Shown: positions 1 to 12,256, counted from the stretch's first letter. The stretch: 64,000 nucleotides of DNA from Lycorma delicatula (GCF_047948215.1 NC_134456.1:202752034-202816033), one strand, 5' to 3'. Notes: generated by a model not told the origin, from the letters alone. Numbers and translations are program-made.

Positions 1-2345
1 GTTGAAAGTAAAGTGAGTTGACAGAGATCGAAATATAAATAATCGTATGGGTTAGGAGGATTACATGTCGAAGTGATCACTATTTTCTAAATATGTAGAT
101 CTAAATTGTATAACCAATTAACGGTTTATCAGTATTTCTTAAAAGATCCTCGATTGAATAATCATGGAAGGCTTTTGTAAAATCCTTAATTGAATGTTTA
201 TATATGTAAGATTTGCAGTCACAGTCGGGAAAAGGGGACCATTCCCGTTTATGCAGAATTATATTACATCTTCGTTGACCGGTCGTCACTCTCTTCAGCA
301 GAGTCCATGTATGATTGGAGTCCCGTTAAATTTAATATAATTTTTCATTGATTTCATTCCACGTTGTCATCAACATCAACTCATTTCAAGTTTCAATACT
401 AGAGCCGGTCGGTTTAAGAGACCGCAGACTGTTATGTTTCTCATGGCATACCAAATGAAGAGGTTGGTTACATGAAATAAAAAATTGAGGGTTTAAAAGG
501 TATGCTAAGTTATAACGGTTGCCATACGATCAAAATAACTGAAGAAATACATAAAAACCAATTAAATGACGAAAAAAATGAGAAATAAAATAGGATTGTA
601 GGCTTCGGACCATTTTATTTAAATTTTCCACCGATGTGTCACTGGACTCATTGTTTTAAAATTGATATACACTTTCAATATCTGAATCATTAGTTTAAAT
701 ATTACGATCAAATTTTAACTTAATCTCGTTTATATGAAAAGAAGCATCCTAACACACATTTACAGAAACCACTTCAATTTAAATTAGAACATATATCTCC
801 AAAGTGTGGGTGTGTGTGTGTGTTGTATATGTGTGTATATACACATATACAACATTGCATTATAAAATGCACTGTTTATATATATATATATATATATACA
901 GTGTATGCCATATATACTGTAATATATATATATGTACACTGTAATATATGTGTGTATATATATATATATATACATAAAGATAAAGAATTGTTTATTTAGT
1001 TAGAGCAACCAAAAGATAGTTAATAGTGGTTATTAGAGGATTAATGTGCAATTATGTATTTCTGAGAAAACAGGATATAAGTATTTATTTTATAATGCAA
1101 TTGGTTTTAATTTTACGTTAATGATTTCAAAATATTTCAGGATATCCGGTTTCATTATTCATTATTTTATTTCAAGAATATTATCCCAAAATTAGATCCT
1201 GAAAAATAGTTATAACGTCTGGATATTAAAGCAGAAGTAAAAAGAAATTAATATTATAAAGATATTTTGTTGAGGACTGTATTGCTATCTAGTGGCTATA
1301 AATTAAACTAAGAGTTGTATAACTCTTACTAGAAAACAAGATATCTCACTATGAAGTTAAAAAAATAATAGCTAACTTCTGCTCTTTAGGATTGTTTTAA
1401 ATAAGTTCTTGTTCATATTTTATTATAATTCTTTTACTATAAGTATAATTAAATTTTTATTTTTATAAAATAAATATTATATGGTCATTACAATCATAAT
1501 AAATCAAATTTTCTATTTTTTTAATGCGGTGACTGTTCTTCATAACTTTTGTAATAATTACAATCTTCTAAGTTTTAATATCAGTACATTTGTGGAATGT
1601 TACTTAAAATCAAGCAGCATATTAAAAAAATGTTGAGTACATACTTTAAAAAACAAAATTAATTTTACTTCGGTTAAAGTACGTTTAAAACAAACATGCT
1701 AAAAAAAAAAATAAAATTTTCTAAAGGATTTTTTGCATCTATAGTTACTTTTTATATAAGATAATCTTCTCTTATATCACCAAATTTTTAATAAAGTAAT
1801 TAATATTATGGATTACTGATACGAATTAACGATCGATTGCTACATAAATCTGTTCAGTCAAGAGTGCTTCTACTCTTGTCGGTTCATCTTCCTGTTATTA
1901 ATTTAATGTAATAATAAACAGAAGATATAGATTTTTAAATGAAAACAGCCTATATTAAAAAAAATTAATATAATTTAATTAAAATTAAAACTGATTATTA
2001 ATATAATTACTTTAAAATATACCATGAAATCATAGTCACGGTATTTTTAAAAATTATTTAGCTGCATGTCACAAAGAAATCATAATCCGACGAACAGATA
2101 CATGGAAAGCAACTTTAAGAACTTGGTATTGAAGTTTTGACAAATATTTTTAAATTAAATTTTGAAAAAAAAATTTATACTATATGTATTAATATTCTGT
2201 TGATATCTTTTTATTAAATATTAACAAAATAAACCTATTTTTCAAAATCCTTGTTTATTAAATTATAATAAAATATTTTTTTTAAATTTGAACATCATTA
2301 AAATTATTCTGTTTTGTACCTAGCTTTATTATTATCCTCTCAAAT
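1..2345. other. AT-rich intergenic DNA, no supported gene
   Basis: The reading frames here are short and low in complexity, and I recognise no protein motif on either strand. The only distinct structure is a mixed (TG)n/(TA)n microsatellite block around 808-972. The small frames over that block, rich in Tyr, Ile and Cys, are simple-repeat artefacts. Runs of A and T dominate 1430-2330. I see no promoter or RNA gene. Confidence 0.6.
808..972. repeat. compound (TG)n/(TA)n microsatellite
   Basis: Alternating purine-pyrimidine dinucleotides: a short TG run, then several interrupted TA runs separated by ACTG-containing spacers. Neighbouring repeat units have partly diverged, so this is an old compound array. 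It produces spurious small frames on both strands. Confidence 0.85.
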
Positions 2346-2349
2346 TTGC

Positions 2350-2880
2350 ATCACTCTTGTTTACTATTATTAGTCTATTCATCATCAATGATCCTCTCAT
2401 GTGTAAGAACTGGTGACCCGATTCATAACCCGCTGATAATTTCCCGCCATAGCTCACGGTCCTCTCATTCGTATCAATGTGCCTAACGTTGCTCCAGTCG
2501 CCTCTTGAATTTGGTCTAGCCATCTTTTCGGCGTTCTTCCCGTGATCTGCTGCTCTCGATTTTTCCCTGTAAGACTAAGTTCTCAATATTTTAGTACTAT
2601 ATGGCCAAAATAGCGAAGGATGCATTGGAACCATATTGTGACAACCTCGTCTGTATACCCATTTCGTTTGTAATCGAGTCTTTCGTCATTTTTTCTGTCC
2701 ATGCAACGCGGAGCCTTCTTCTGTAGTTTCACATTACGAATGCGATAATTTTTCTCCGGTCTTTTACCTTGATGTTCCAGGTCTCAACGCCTTACATAAC
2801 TATCGGGAAGACTACTACCTGAATCAGTCTCAGTTTCGTATTACTCGTGATTGCCTTATCCTTCCAAATAGCTGTCAACT
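2350..2880 (-). pseudogene. RTE-like non-LTR reverse transcriptase, C-terminal fragment
   Basis: Reading the minus strand from about 2880 downwards gives a recognisable C-terminal part of an endonuclease/reverse transcriptase ORF. In order there is GVETWNIKVKDRRKI, then YRRRLRVAWTEKMTKDSITN, then LRYFGHIV, then GRTPKRWLDQIQEATGA. This arrangement (end of the RT domain, the RR.LRV.WTEK segment, FGH, and the RTPKRWLDQ block) is typical of RTE-like arthropod LINEs. Several in-frame stops, including TAA and TGA where W or Y codons are expected, and at least one frame change show that it is dead. No upstream RT or endonuclease domain is visible, so the copy is 5'-truncated. The clade is assigned from the motifs only. 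Confidence 0.75.
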
Positions 2881-2974
2881 TCTTAACTGTCCGGTCTATT
2901 ACTTTTATGTAAAATATTAATAAAAATAACTCCTTTCTTGTTTAATTATTAATTACTTATACTAGTTATAGATA

Positions 2975-3566
2975 CAACAGTTGGAACTCAATTTTAAAAA
3001 CATGTACTGGCTGATAGGACATAGATCTCGGCTTTCAGTAGTAAGTAAATTATTGATTTATAAATCAGTTTTGAAGCCTGTTTGGACTTACAGGCTTGAA
3101 TTGTGGGGTACAACATGCAACTCCAGTATTAACATACTTGAACGCTACCAGACAAAAACATTGCTAAAAATGCTAAATTTACCCTGGTACATAAGTAATA
3201 GCGTCATACATAATGAGCTTAAGTTGCGAACCGTTCGACAGGAAATCTCTCTAGTCAGTAAAAGGTATCAAAATCGTTTGGATCAGCACCCGAATTATTT
3301 GGCGGCCAATTTATTGGATAATATCATCAGTGATTTTTCAAGATTGCTAAGGAACAATATTCTTGGTTTGTCTTATCGTTTCAATTAGGTGACTTTATGG
3401 TCTGGCTGTTCGGGTGCTCTTCTATTTCATCTCGTTGTTACCGTTAAGTCACCAGTCGCTGGTTCTGTGACTACTTAATAGTTCTAATATAGTTATTATT
3501 TACTTATTGTTCATTATCTTGCTGAACAGATTGTAAAATTGCTGTGTCGTTATAACAAAAAAAATT
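2975..3566 (+). pseudogene. Jockey-like non-LTR retrotransposon 3' end (RT C-terminus plus 3' UTR)
   Basis: An open frame from about 2981 to 3388 (135 codons) matches the extreme C-terminus of Jockey-clade reverse transcriptases. It shows YWLIGHRSRLSVVSKLLIYK, then LKPVWTYRLELWGT, then SSINILERYQTKTL, then LNLPWYISNSVIHNELK, then RYQNRLDQHPNYLA, ending NNILGLSYRFN before the stop at 3388. About 180 bases of moderately GC-rich 3' UTR follow, then an A-run near 3559-3566 that probably marks the element end. The frame has no ATG of its own at the truncation point and no catalytic RT core, so this is a 5'-truncated insertion. The reading frame is intact over this stretch, so it is younger than the RTE fragment beside it. 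Confidence 0.82.
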
Positions 3567-4815
3567 AGATATTTTATTATCCTATTTTTATAAAAGTTTT
3601 CCTGTGTTTTTTCCTATAACCTATCGAATTTTTTCCAATCGATGAAATATTTACCCATTCCCCTGATATGTCTATATAAAATACAATTGTATCGATTTAA
3701 GTAATGTATTTATTTATTTAGAATATCTGTTACCATATCTATATCTAGGTTTCAGTTTAATTTCCTATTAAAGGTATGACATCTCTTTACACCTTTCATT
3801 ACATCCGTCTCATCATACTCATTGAAATATCTGTAAAAGCAAACTAATCCCAGGTTGTAATAATAAAATAAGATAAGTAAATAAAAATTCACATTAAAAC
3901 TAATTTTTTAATATTTTTTGCTGTAAAGATTTTTCTCCGAAAAAATTCAGAAAAAGAAATTTTATGTAGTTTAAAATTTATTTAAAAATATTTTTTTTAT
4001 AATAAAGTAGGTAATTTAAAAAGTAATGTTTTTTAATTTCCTATTTTTTACTTATGCCTATTATTCCTTCAAGTTTATCTATTCACGATTTGATATTTTA
4101 CAAAAAAAAAGTCAAGCTTAGTTGTCAATCAGAAATTACTTAATAATACTTAACGACTAAACTACATTAACATACAACTTATTATTAACAGTTAAACAAT
4201 TTTTTTTATAACTTTCGTTTATAATCCACTGGAGGTCAACTTTGAAAAAAAGATCTGTGTTTATAACCGTGAAATAACAATGCTAGGTGTTTTTAAAAAT
4301 AAAGGATACTCAAAACGTTTCTTATAGAAATGACAATATTCTTGAAAGGAGGTGTCAATGTTTAACCTCTAAAAGAAGGTTTTCAAACTGTAATCCTAGA
4401 AACCTGAGGTGGAAAAAAAGAGTTATAACTTTTGTGAGATTAACAGCCTTAGACCGTGGGTGGTCTATATTTAACAATAATAAAGAAGACGATCTCTTTG
4501 TTACAATATATATCTACCTACCGATACAATTCTTTTTTAATTAAGTAATCTTTACATTAACTGATATTTGAATATTGTTCTGTTTATATGAGTTCTCGTA
4601 TAATAACGTTTGAATAATTTTTCTTCTTTGTGTACGTGTGCATATCATGGTAAAGAGGTAACGGTTCATAACGGTTCAAGACTACACCTTCATTTACATA
4701 ATACAGAATAAGTAAGTAAAGATTCTTTAAAAATAAAAAATAAAATAAATAAATAAAAATTTGTCATGAAAATATGTATGATTAATTTAATTAAATTAGT
4801 TTTAATTTAATTAAA
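3567..4815. other. AT-rich intergenic DNA with a possible SINE-A scrap
   Basis: No coding similarity is recognised. The 85-codon frame at 4287-4544 has no motif and ordinary AT-rich composition, so I do not call it. Around 4661-4705 there is a short stretch like the middle of the SINE-A family (GGTTCAAGACTACACCTTCA), preceded by a tandem repeat of AACGGTTCAT. This is probably a remnant only. Confidence 0.5.
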
Positions 4816-4922
4816 TTCCCGGGTTCAAATCCCGGTTAGGGATGGAATTTTCACGCTACAAATCTTTCAGCTCATCTTCTGAAGCAATACCTAACGGTGG
4901 TCCCGGAGGTTAAACAAAAAAC
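4816..4922 (+). mobile_element. SINE-B, 5'-truncated copy
   Basis: It starts inside the tRNA-like head at the B box (CCCGGGTTCAAATCCCGG). It continues with a CACGCTACAA segment and ends with the shared SINE tail CTGAAGCAATACCTAACGG, then GGTCCCGGAGGTTAAAC and a short A-run. Compared with the full copy at 40017-40186, the A box and first ~45 bases are missing. A short ATTTAATTAAATT repeat lies just upstream. No coding capacity. Confidence 0.8.
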
Positions 4923-5935
4923 AAATTTATTAGCAAGCCATTAATAAAGTCTATACAAGTTAAGTTTTACATCATTTAACGGTATTGTCAGACGGTTGAC
5001 AAATAACAGAAATTGTCAGATCTTTGTATAAAATTCACACTAAAGATCTATAATTTATTATTCACTGTTTAATATGTTTTTTATTAGGGCTGGATTAAAA
5101 TTTGAACTTTTATGAAAATTATATAAACAAGTTAAAATTTTAAATTATCAAAGTGATATTAACAAAGCACAAAAGTTATAGAATTACCTTTTATTCTTAA
5201 TCCATAAAAAATATTTTATTTAAATTTTTCCGTTAAAATATAATAATGCAAAATTATTATACTTTAGATTTAAAGAGTGTTGGTATTTGTTGATGTGAAA
5301 ATGGAAGAAATTTATTTAAAAAATAAAACGTTTTAAGAATTTTATTAATTTTTGTAAATACATCGTTATTTTATATTTTACGTTTAGGTTCTGAATTTAC
5401 GAGCAATTTCAGATTAATGATTTATTTATTTATATTAGTTACCATAAAATATTGCAGGTGAACTAACATAAAACACTAGTAACTCCCGTTAAAAACGGAA
5501 AGTTGAAGTTTACATTTCAGTTTTTATAGTTGAAGTTTTTTTTTATTTTGTCTTTGTTTTTAATATTTTTGTTTAAATTTTTATTTTATTTTTAAAATTC
5601 TACTTTAAGTTTTTATTTTGTTGTTTTATTAGATTTTATATTTTGTTTTTATATTTCATATTTTTGTTTACCGGGTGATGATAGCATAAAAATGTTTTTC
5701 GTCAAAAAAAAATTAGTAATTCCCGAAAACGAAATACCTATTACCAGGAATAACAGGGGAGGCTTATTACTGTAATTCCAGGATTGCAAAGGAGAATTAA
5801 GAGTTAAACAGTTTCCCGTTGTCTTCACAGAATAGTTATATATCGGCATACCAAGACCACCGAAATACAAACTGTCTCATAATTTTCCATATATACAAAA
5901 ATAAACAGTTCATAATGAAAACGATTTTTATTTAT
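4923..5935. other. AT-rich intergenic DNA, no supported gene
   Basis: Nothing recognisable is encoded. The 73-codon minus-strand frame at 5649-5870 has no known motif. T-rich blocks at 5530-5650 are simple sequence. Confidence 0.5.
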
Positions 5936-5939
5936 ATAA

Positions 5940-6235
5940 TGTGCTCTATATAACGAAGGTTTTGAAAACACATTTCGGTGGGTGTTCTCCACCTCTGAAG
6001 AATCCGAAAATGATCAGCTGGAGTTGTACTTGCATTGGTGACAAGTTTTTTGAGATGATTTACGTTTTGTATCTTCCTGGTACACCATGCCCTTCAAATG
6101 TTCCTAAAGATAAAAATCAAGTGGGATGAATCTGGAGATGTGAGAGGCTATTCCACAGCACTACGCCGACCTACCCAAGCATCTGGAAACTTCTGAACTA
6201 TTAAAGGATAAAATGGTAAATAAAAATGATTTTCA
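5940..6235 (-). pseudogene. decayed ITm (DDE-type) transposase C-terminus
   Basis: Minus-strand translation in shifting frames gives fragments that line up with the last catalytic region of arthropod ITm transposases. There is GRRSAVE*PLTSPDSSHLIF, equivalent to the usual RSPDL..LDF block with its third acidic residue, then LKGMVYQEDTKR, then TNASTTPADHFRILQRW. At least two frame changes and one stop are needed, so it is heavily decayed. No terminal inverted repeats are visible at either side. The assignment rests on the order and spacing of these blocks, which match the intact-end element at 30818-32139 only distantly. A different ITm lineage is likely. Confidence 0.55.
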
Positions 6236-6239
6236 TTAA

Positions 6240-8073
6240 AAAGAAATGGAAATTTTTTAAATGTCTGGAAACTTATACGACTCTCTGTACGAGCGACATT
6301 GTGCCCTGAATTTTTATTTCGCGTAGTTCAATACACGAATTGGCTACATAATGATTATAGTTACCTTCAGAGAAACAAATTATAACTGGTACGCTTGTAT
6401 CTCTGATAATTTACTTGTAAAATAGTCATAACCAACACTGTAGTGGATTGTTAGATAAAAATCTATTTAATCCATTTCTGTGAGACAATGCGTACTTTTT
6501 CTACTTAATAGGAACGATTCTTTATAATTCCAGAAAGTTAAAAAAAAATTCCTATTTAAAATTAAACAGCTATAGTAAAATCTATTATTGTATATCAAAC
6601 AAGGATTTTAAACTTATTCTCTGTGCAAATTAACAGACTTCAAATAGTGATTAATTTTCTTTGCAGATCGTTCACATTCATTGGACGCTATAATAACTCA
6701 AGGAAAATCAGTATGATTTAAAAATTCCACCTAATTTCTTTCTCTCTCGTAATTAAAACATTTTCTTCTTTTCATTTTATTTACATTTGATTGAATTACC
6801 TACCAATAGCTTATTATTATCATGAATAATTAATTAATTTTATAATTTTACTGGCTAAAATTATAAATATTTAACCTCTAATCAAATTTCATTCATTCTA
6901 TGCTATTTATATAACCTAATTATACGATTTGCACATAAATTTAATTTATAAACATCTATTTTATACACGGTGAAAGAAAAACAATTTTTTTATTATCAGA
7001 AAATAATTATTTTTAATTGGTAGGAAGATATTTAATCTTAATTAAATGTGTTTCGATTTATACCGTTGCAGTTATGTATTATGTACACTAGTGTATTATG
7101 TACACTAATGTGCGAGTGTAATGTACCAGTAATCTACAAAAAAAACTCGTATAAATTCATATATTATAGAAATGTACCGGCTAAAAAGCTAAAGAGAATC
7201 TACATTTTTACATTATCTAGCCATTTCAAAAAAATAATTGAACCATATTATCATCCAAATATCTTAAAGTTTTTTTAGAATATTAAACATTAATTTCCGA
7301 ACCGTTTTTAAAAATCTAGCAGGATGAATTTATCAATTTCAACTTACTTCTTCTACTTATGTCTTAGCTGATTTAAGGAGGGACCATTTCTTCTCTGATT
7401 GGTAAAAATATTTTATTCATTCTGTTTTACAATTAAATCTACAAAAATAATGTAATAAAGATTAAGTTCATCAAATTTTCAAGAAGGTTTTAAGAAATCT
7501 TTTTTACAATTTTAAAAGAAGTCTCCGATACCTTTCTGACAGAAATCGATTTTTTGGTTTTTTGAGAAAACATTCTAATAAATGATTTAAAAAACAATAA
7601 TAATAAATGAAATTAAAACGAACTTTTTCTAAAGTTAAATGGTGATACCGCTCTTATAATCTTTAGTGTTTTTGTAATTTAAACGTTCAGAATAAGTTAC
7701 ATGTTAATAAAAAAATTTAACTTAAAAAAATCTTAAATTTATAATATGAAATAATTTTTGTTGGGAAAATTTTTTAAATCTTATGGAAACTTCACCCTTT
7801 GCATAGTAAACGATATTTTAAACAATTTTTTGAGAAAACATTTTTGAAATTTCAATAGAAGGACAGTTCTCCTCTTTGGAGTCAAAAATTTTATTTTTAT
7901 TTACTCGTTAGAAATAGATATGGAGGAAATTTTCCCATACTTTCAGATGACAAACATTAGCAATTACAAATTGAAAGAATTTTTCTAGGAATATTTCTTT
8001 CGGAAATTTGAATTTATATTTACGTATTAAACAAATCAAAAAATTGTATATAGTTTACATTAGGCTAAGTATG

Positions 8074-8112
<39 letters not shown>

Positions 8113-8608
8113 TAATTTAATTTTTATTCTGCTACTATGCAACAACGTTTTTAATCTACGAACTATTATTTAAATCAACCTTAGTAAAAAGTGATTTGAA
8201 TATTTAACTGAACGTTTAATTTCTCTGCGACAATTGATATCAATATGAAGTTTTAATTGATAAAAATATCATTGGTTGTATTATATTAGCGTTTTATATA
8301 CATATATATTATTATATCAAGTATGCGAGTTAAGAATTTATTATTAATTTATAAAATTTACATATTTTTGAAACGATTTTTTTATTTTTAATGCGGTCCA
8401 AGAAGATTGAATAGTATTCCAGTTTTTAATTAAATTTAACCGTATAAAAGGTAGAAAAAAGGCGATTGGTTTTTTCCTTATTTGTGTTGGTGCTGACAAA
8501 GTAATGTACGTTATGAAAACACTTCGCTAAATACAAGCGAATCAGAGAGTTAAAGATAAAATAATTTATATCGTATTCTGCTGTTAGGACATATTTTGAA
8601 TTTCTTGT
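6240..8608. other. AT-rich intergenic DNA with (TA)n array
   Basis: Both strands show only short low-complexity frames. A pure (AT)n microsatellite occupies about 8075-8109. Nothing here supports a gene or an identifiable mobile element. Confidence 0.55.
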
Positions 8609-8612
8609 TTTT

Positions 8613-9263
8613 ACTTCCTTGTATACGTACACCTTTACTTCGGTAAAGGAAGTATTGGGATCGCGAAAAATTTCGGATTTCAATGGAAATATCCACTTTG
8701 ACCATCCCTGAATCCATTTTGACTAGTTTCGGCGAGATTATGTACGTATGCATGTCGCATAACTCAAAAACGATGAACCATAGGATGTTGTAATTTTCGA
8801 TTTAGGACTGTTGTAACATCTAGTTGTGCACCTCCCATTTTGATTGCAATCGACTGAACCAAAAGTGTCCAAAAAAGCCCAAAATCCAAAAATTTGGATT
8901 TTGTACTTTTCTTAACTACAGTAATAAGCCCTCATTGACAGCTTTTCAACGATATAATATAAGTGTTACTTATTTTTATCGGTTCCAGAGTTATAGCCAA
9001 ATAAACGTTTAATGAAATATTTGGATCTTACAAGGGGAAGGCACATCGGTTCAATCCGACTTCATCTCCTTTTTTTTTTAATTTAAATATATTGATTTAT
9101 TAATAATATATAATATATTTATTAATATAAAGTTATTAACCTCTGACTGTAAAGTAACTTTTACAATAAATAATATCAGAAGTTATTAATGAAATAAAAT
9201 TTTATGTACTTTTCATTTTAAAAAAAAATGTCCGTATGTAATTTAATTGGCATACAAGGAAGT
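8613..9263 (+). mobile_element. MITE-like repeat C, copy 1 (651 bp)
   Basis: Bounded by perfect 12-bp terminal inverted repeats, ACTTCCTTGTAT at 8613-8624 and ATACAAGGAAGT at 9252-9263. The sequence reappears in inverse orientation at 28210-28857 with high similarity over its whole length. Near the left end a hairpin formed by ACTTCCTT and AAGGAAGT spans 8613-8651. Internal landmarks are CCCTGAATCCATTTTGACTA, GTGCACCTCCCATTTTGATT and CCGACTTCATCTCCTTTTTT. There is no coding capacity. Size, TIRs and absence of a transposase fit a non-autonomous DNA transposon. A target-site duplication is not evident, so the superfamily is open. Confidence 0.75.
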
Positions 9264-10423
9264 CATGTGGGCTGTATCATATTTTCTTTCTTTTTTTAAA
9301 AAACAAATATCCTATCTATCCGTAATATTTATTACATCAAAAAAGTTAATAAATTGTGTTCCACAACATGCACTAGCATAAAATTATTAAAAAAACACAG
9401 AGAAATTAATTAATTATGATGTTACTTAAAATATTAAAACAATTTTTTTTCTTTACATGTTAATTGATTTCGTTAAAGGAATAATGAATTTTATTTATTT
9501 TTTTAACTGCCACAGGAATTAGTCCTACAATACTTAGCTACAAAAAAAACACATGACTTTCTAAATATTACTACTTGAATTTTCTTTCTAAATACCTGAA
9601 TGAAATTTTTAAGAGTCGATAAAAATGTGACATTGATCGGTATTTAAATAATAAGACGACTATAAAATAAAAAAGAAGAAAAAGTGAAAGAATTATTAAA
9701 AAAAAAAGAGTTGAACTATCAAACGGGGGGAAGTGAAGAGAGAGAAAAATTATTCCCATTCCATTAAGAAAAGAACTGTTTCGATATTCTAATGTAATGG
9801 TTACACTCGCTTTCTGTTTTTATAACCTGGTTGAATGATCGTTTGCGAACCTATTTTTAGCAGCTTGTTTTTAAGTCTGTATTCAAAAATCCGACATAAA
9901 CTTTTCATTCTAAACTTAAGCTAAATATAACTAAAATAATCCATTAAAAAAAAGTTGTTTTTAAAATGTATTTTAAATGTTCATTTGCAACATTTTATAC
10001 AACTTAGTTAATTTACTATCATTAGTATTAAGTTAATATACTCTAACTTAAGTTTTTAAATGATTATTTCCTAAAATACTCTAGTGAATTAAGGAAACCA
10101 ATAAATTCAAAGAAAAAACGTTGCACTTTAAATTTAAAAATTTTACTTTTTAACGGTTGTTGACTTCTTGTTATAAGTTTTTAAAAACATCATTTTTTTT
10201 AATAAAATAAAAAGGATGTCAATGTCACTTTAAACGCAAATTGAATAAAAATATTTATTATTATTGTTTATTATTTTTATTGTTGTTGTTTTACGAATTA
10301 TAATTCATTACTAAATTGATTTTATTCCTGTATTATTCTAATTTATTACCTAACCCCTAAGGTCTAACTGCAACTATCTCAAAGTTTTCGGGTTAAAAAT
10401 TCTTTAGATATTCGATAAAGAAA
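9264..10423. other. AT-rich intergenic DNA, no supported gene
   Basis: Homopolymer-rich sequence. The minus-strand 62-codon frame at 9571-9759 is hydrophobic because of A/T composition and is not convincing as a gene. Confidence 0.55.
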
Positions 10424-10808
10424 CCTACCGGGTTGGTTTAGTGGTGAACTCGTCATCGCAAATCAGCTGATTTCGAAGTCGAGAGTTCTAAGGTTCAAAT
10501 CCTAGTAAAGGCAGTTACTTTTATTCGGATTATTCGGATTTGAATGACCGGGGATCGCTCATTCAAATTATCCACGGTCATTCAAATCCGAATAATAACC
10601 AATGACCGTGGATCGTTATCCACGGTTATTATATGGTAACCGGTGGATATCGTTATCCACGGTGTTCTTTGGTGATTGGGTTTTAATTAAACACACACAT
10701 CTCAGAAACGGTCAACCTGAGACTGTACAAGATTACACTTCATTTACATTCATGCATATCATCCTATGAAGTAATAATACCTTCGGGTGGTTGCGGAGGG
10801 TAAACAGA
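10424..10808 (+). mobile_element. SINE-A, full copy with internal rearrangement
   Basis: tRNA-derived SINE. The head begins CCTACCGGGTTGGTTTAGTG (Pol III A-box region), carries AAATCAGCTGATTTCGAAGT and a B box GGTTCAAATCC, and is followed by the family body (GGGTTTTAATTAAACACACA, CTGAGACTGTACAAGATTAC) and tail (GAAGTAATAATACCTTCGGG, GCGGAGGGTAAACAG). Between head and body, where other copies have a short GATCGTGGATACCGGTG link, this copy has an extra ~70 bp built from inverted and direct copies of ATTCAAATCCGAATAA and ATCCACGG. It contains a perfect 22-bp inverted repeat at 10529-10550/10575-10596. Transcription by Pol III and movement by a LINE partner are family knowledge. Confidence 0.88.
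10529..10596. repeat. 22-bp perfect inverted repeat inside SINE-A
   Basis: The arms 10529-10550 and 10575-10596 are exact reverse complements with a 24-base spacer. A second inverted pair, CCACGGTCATT (10572-10582) and AATGACCGTGG (10601-10611), overlaps it. These arise from the SINE's own link sequence copied in opposite orientation. Confidence 0.9.
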
Positions 10809-11584
10809 TTAAAGTAATAGATAGTCAGTGAAGAGATACGTAAACAAGTATGTAATATTTCACAAAGTTTGAAAATAGTTAATTGTTCAATATACAGCTA
10901 CCGCTTTAAATCTGTATTAGGTAAAAAAAATAATAAATTCTATCTTAATTTTATGAAAATATATACTTATTAATAATACTCATATTTAATTCGAAATATT
11001 TCTATTAATTTAATGATTCTACTTTTATTTACCAATTAGCAACTATGAATATATAAAACGTGCAACACGTTAAATAAAAGATTTTGAACTGAAATTTTAA
11101 AGATTTGTAAACTTGGAAAGATTAAGAGTTTAACTGCTTACATTACATTCAGTAGTAGCTATTAACTTAAGTATGTAAGATAAAAATTATTATCTAAGAT
11201 GTACCCGTACAATGAAAAGGTTATTGATGAACAAGATAATTTTGATGTTGATCGTTTTTTAACATCATTGATGTTCAATGACATGTGTAAAAGAAATTGT
11301 ATGTATTCTTAGTTCCTTCTAGGCAAAGTAATATATATTCAGTAAAGGATGAAACTAGAATATTATTCAGTAAATGTTTGTAATGTTGTAACGTTTATTT
11401 TAATGATTTACGTATCTTATGTTTCAAAGTAAACACGGGGGTTAATTTTTTCATTTGGAATTATTTTGTAGTATTTTAATTAAGGAAATGTACAAATATA
11501 TATATTTTTTTTTTTTACTTTGTAATTTATTTTAACGTGTACCTTTTATAAAGGTAAATAACCTGAATTTACAATATCCAACTA
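10809..11584. other. AT-rich intergenic DNA, no supported gene
   Basis: No protein motif or repeat end recognised. T-rich runs near 11503-11516. Confidence 0.55.
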
Positions 11585-11850
11585 TTTTTTTTTCATTTTT
11601 ATTCTCCGGGAATCACCGTCAGGTATTACTTCAGAAGATGATTGAGGATGATATATATGAGGAGTGTAAGCGAAGTGTAGTCTTGTACAGTCTCAGGTCG
11701 ACCATTTCTGAAAAGTGTGGTTAATTGAAACCCAACCACCAAAGAACACCGGCCACGATCTAGTATTCAAATCCGTATAAAACTAACTGCCTTTACCAGG
11801 ATTTGAACGTTGGAACTCTCGACTTTGAAATCAGCTGATTTGAGTATGCA
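11585..11850 (-). mobile_element. SINE-A, minus strand, head truncated
   Basis: Reading the minus strand, the copy ends with the family tail (complement of TCTCCGGGAATCACCGTCAGG) followed by an A-rich run, seen as T and A bases from 11585. The body (complement of GTCTTGTACAGTCTCAGGTC and GGTTAATTGAAACCCAACCA) and the B-box part of the head (complement of GGATTTGAACG) are present. Homology stops just past the ATCAGCTGATTT motif near 11850, so the A box and 5' end are lost. Confidence 0.85.
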
Positions 11851-12091
11851 ACTATTAAAAACTTATTAGAATACCACTTACTGGAACCCTTTCTTATCAG
11901 GCGTTCTAAATGTAAACAAAAAATAATGTTAACGAAATACATTATAATAATTTTATTTCCACAAATACAATGGTAATATAAATAATATAATAAGCAAAAT
12001 GTTGTATTATATATTTTTATTTATAATTGCATCAATAATTAAAGTCTATAGCGACTCATCAATATTCAATATCTGTGTGAATGTATCGGTA

Positions 12092-12256
12092 ATCGCGTAG
12101 TCTTGAACGGACTCAAACCGACCATTCCTAAAACAAGTGGTTAATTTAAACTCAATCACTACAGAACGGTGTTACGTAAGGTAACACCTTTGAATCCTCG
12201 ACTTCGAATTCAGCTTATTTAAGACAAGTTTTACCGTTAGACCAACCCGGTGGGTT
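12092..12256 (-). mobile_element. SINE-A, minus strand, internally deleted and diverged
   Basis: The head is recognisable at the right edge (complement of GACCAACCCGGTGGGTT, the 5' end of the family). The body is recognisable at the left (complement of GTAGTCTTGAACGGACTCAA and GGTTAATTTAAACTCAATCA). The B box and the link are deleted and replaced by a short GTTACGTAAGGTAAC palindrome. Divergence is higher than in the plus-strand copies, so this is an older insertion. Confidence 0.75.

Noticed and set aside
8550..8753. Small frame containing MDSGMVKVDISIEIR
   Set aside because: The same translated string arises from the second repeat copy at 28.7 kb. It is noncoding MITE-like repeat sequence.
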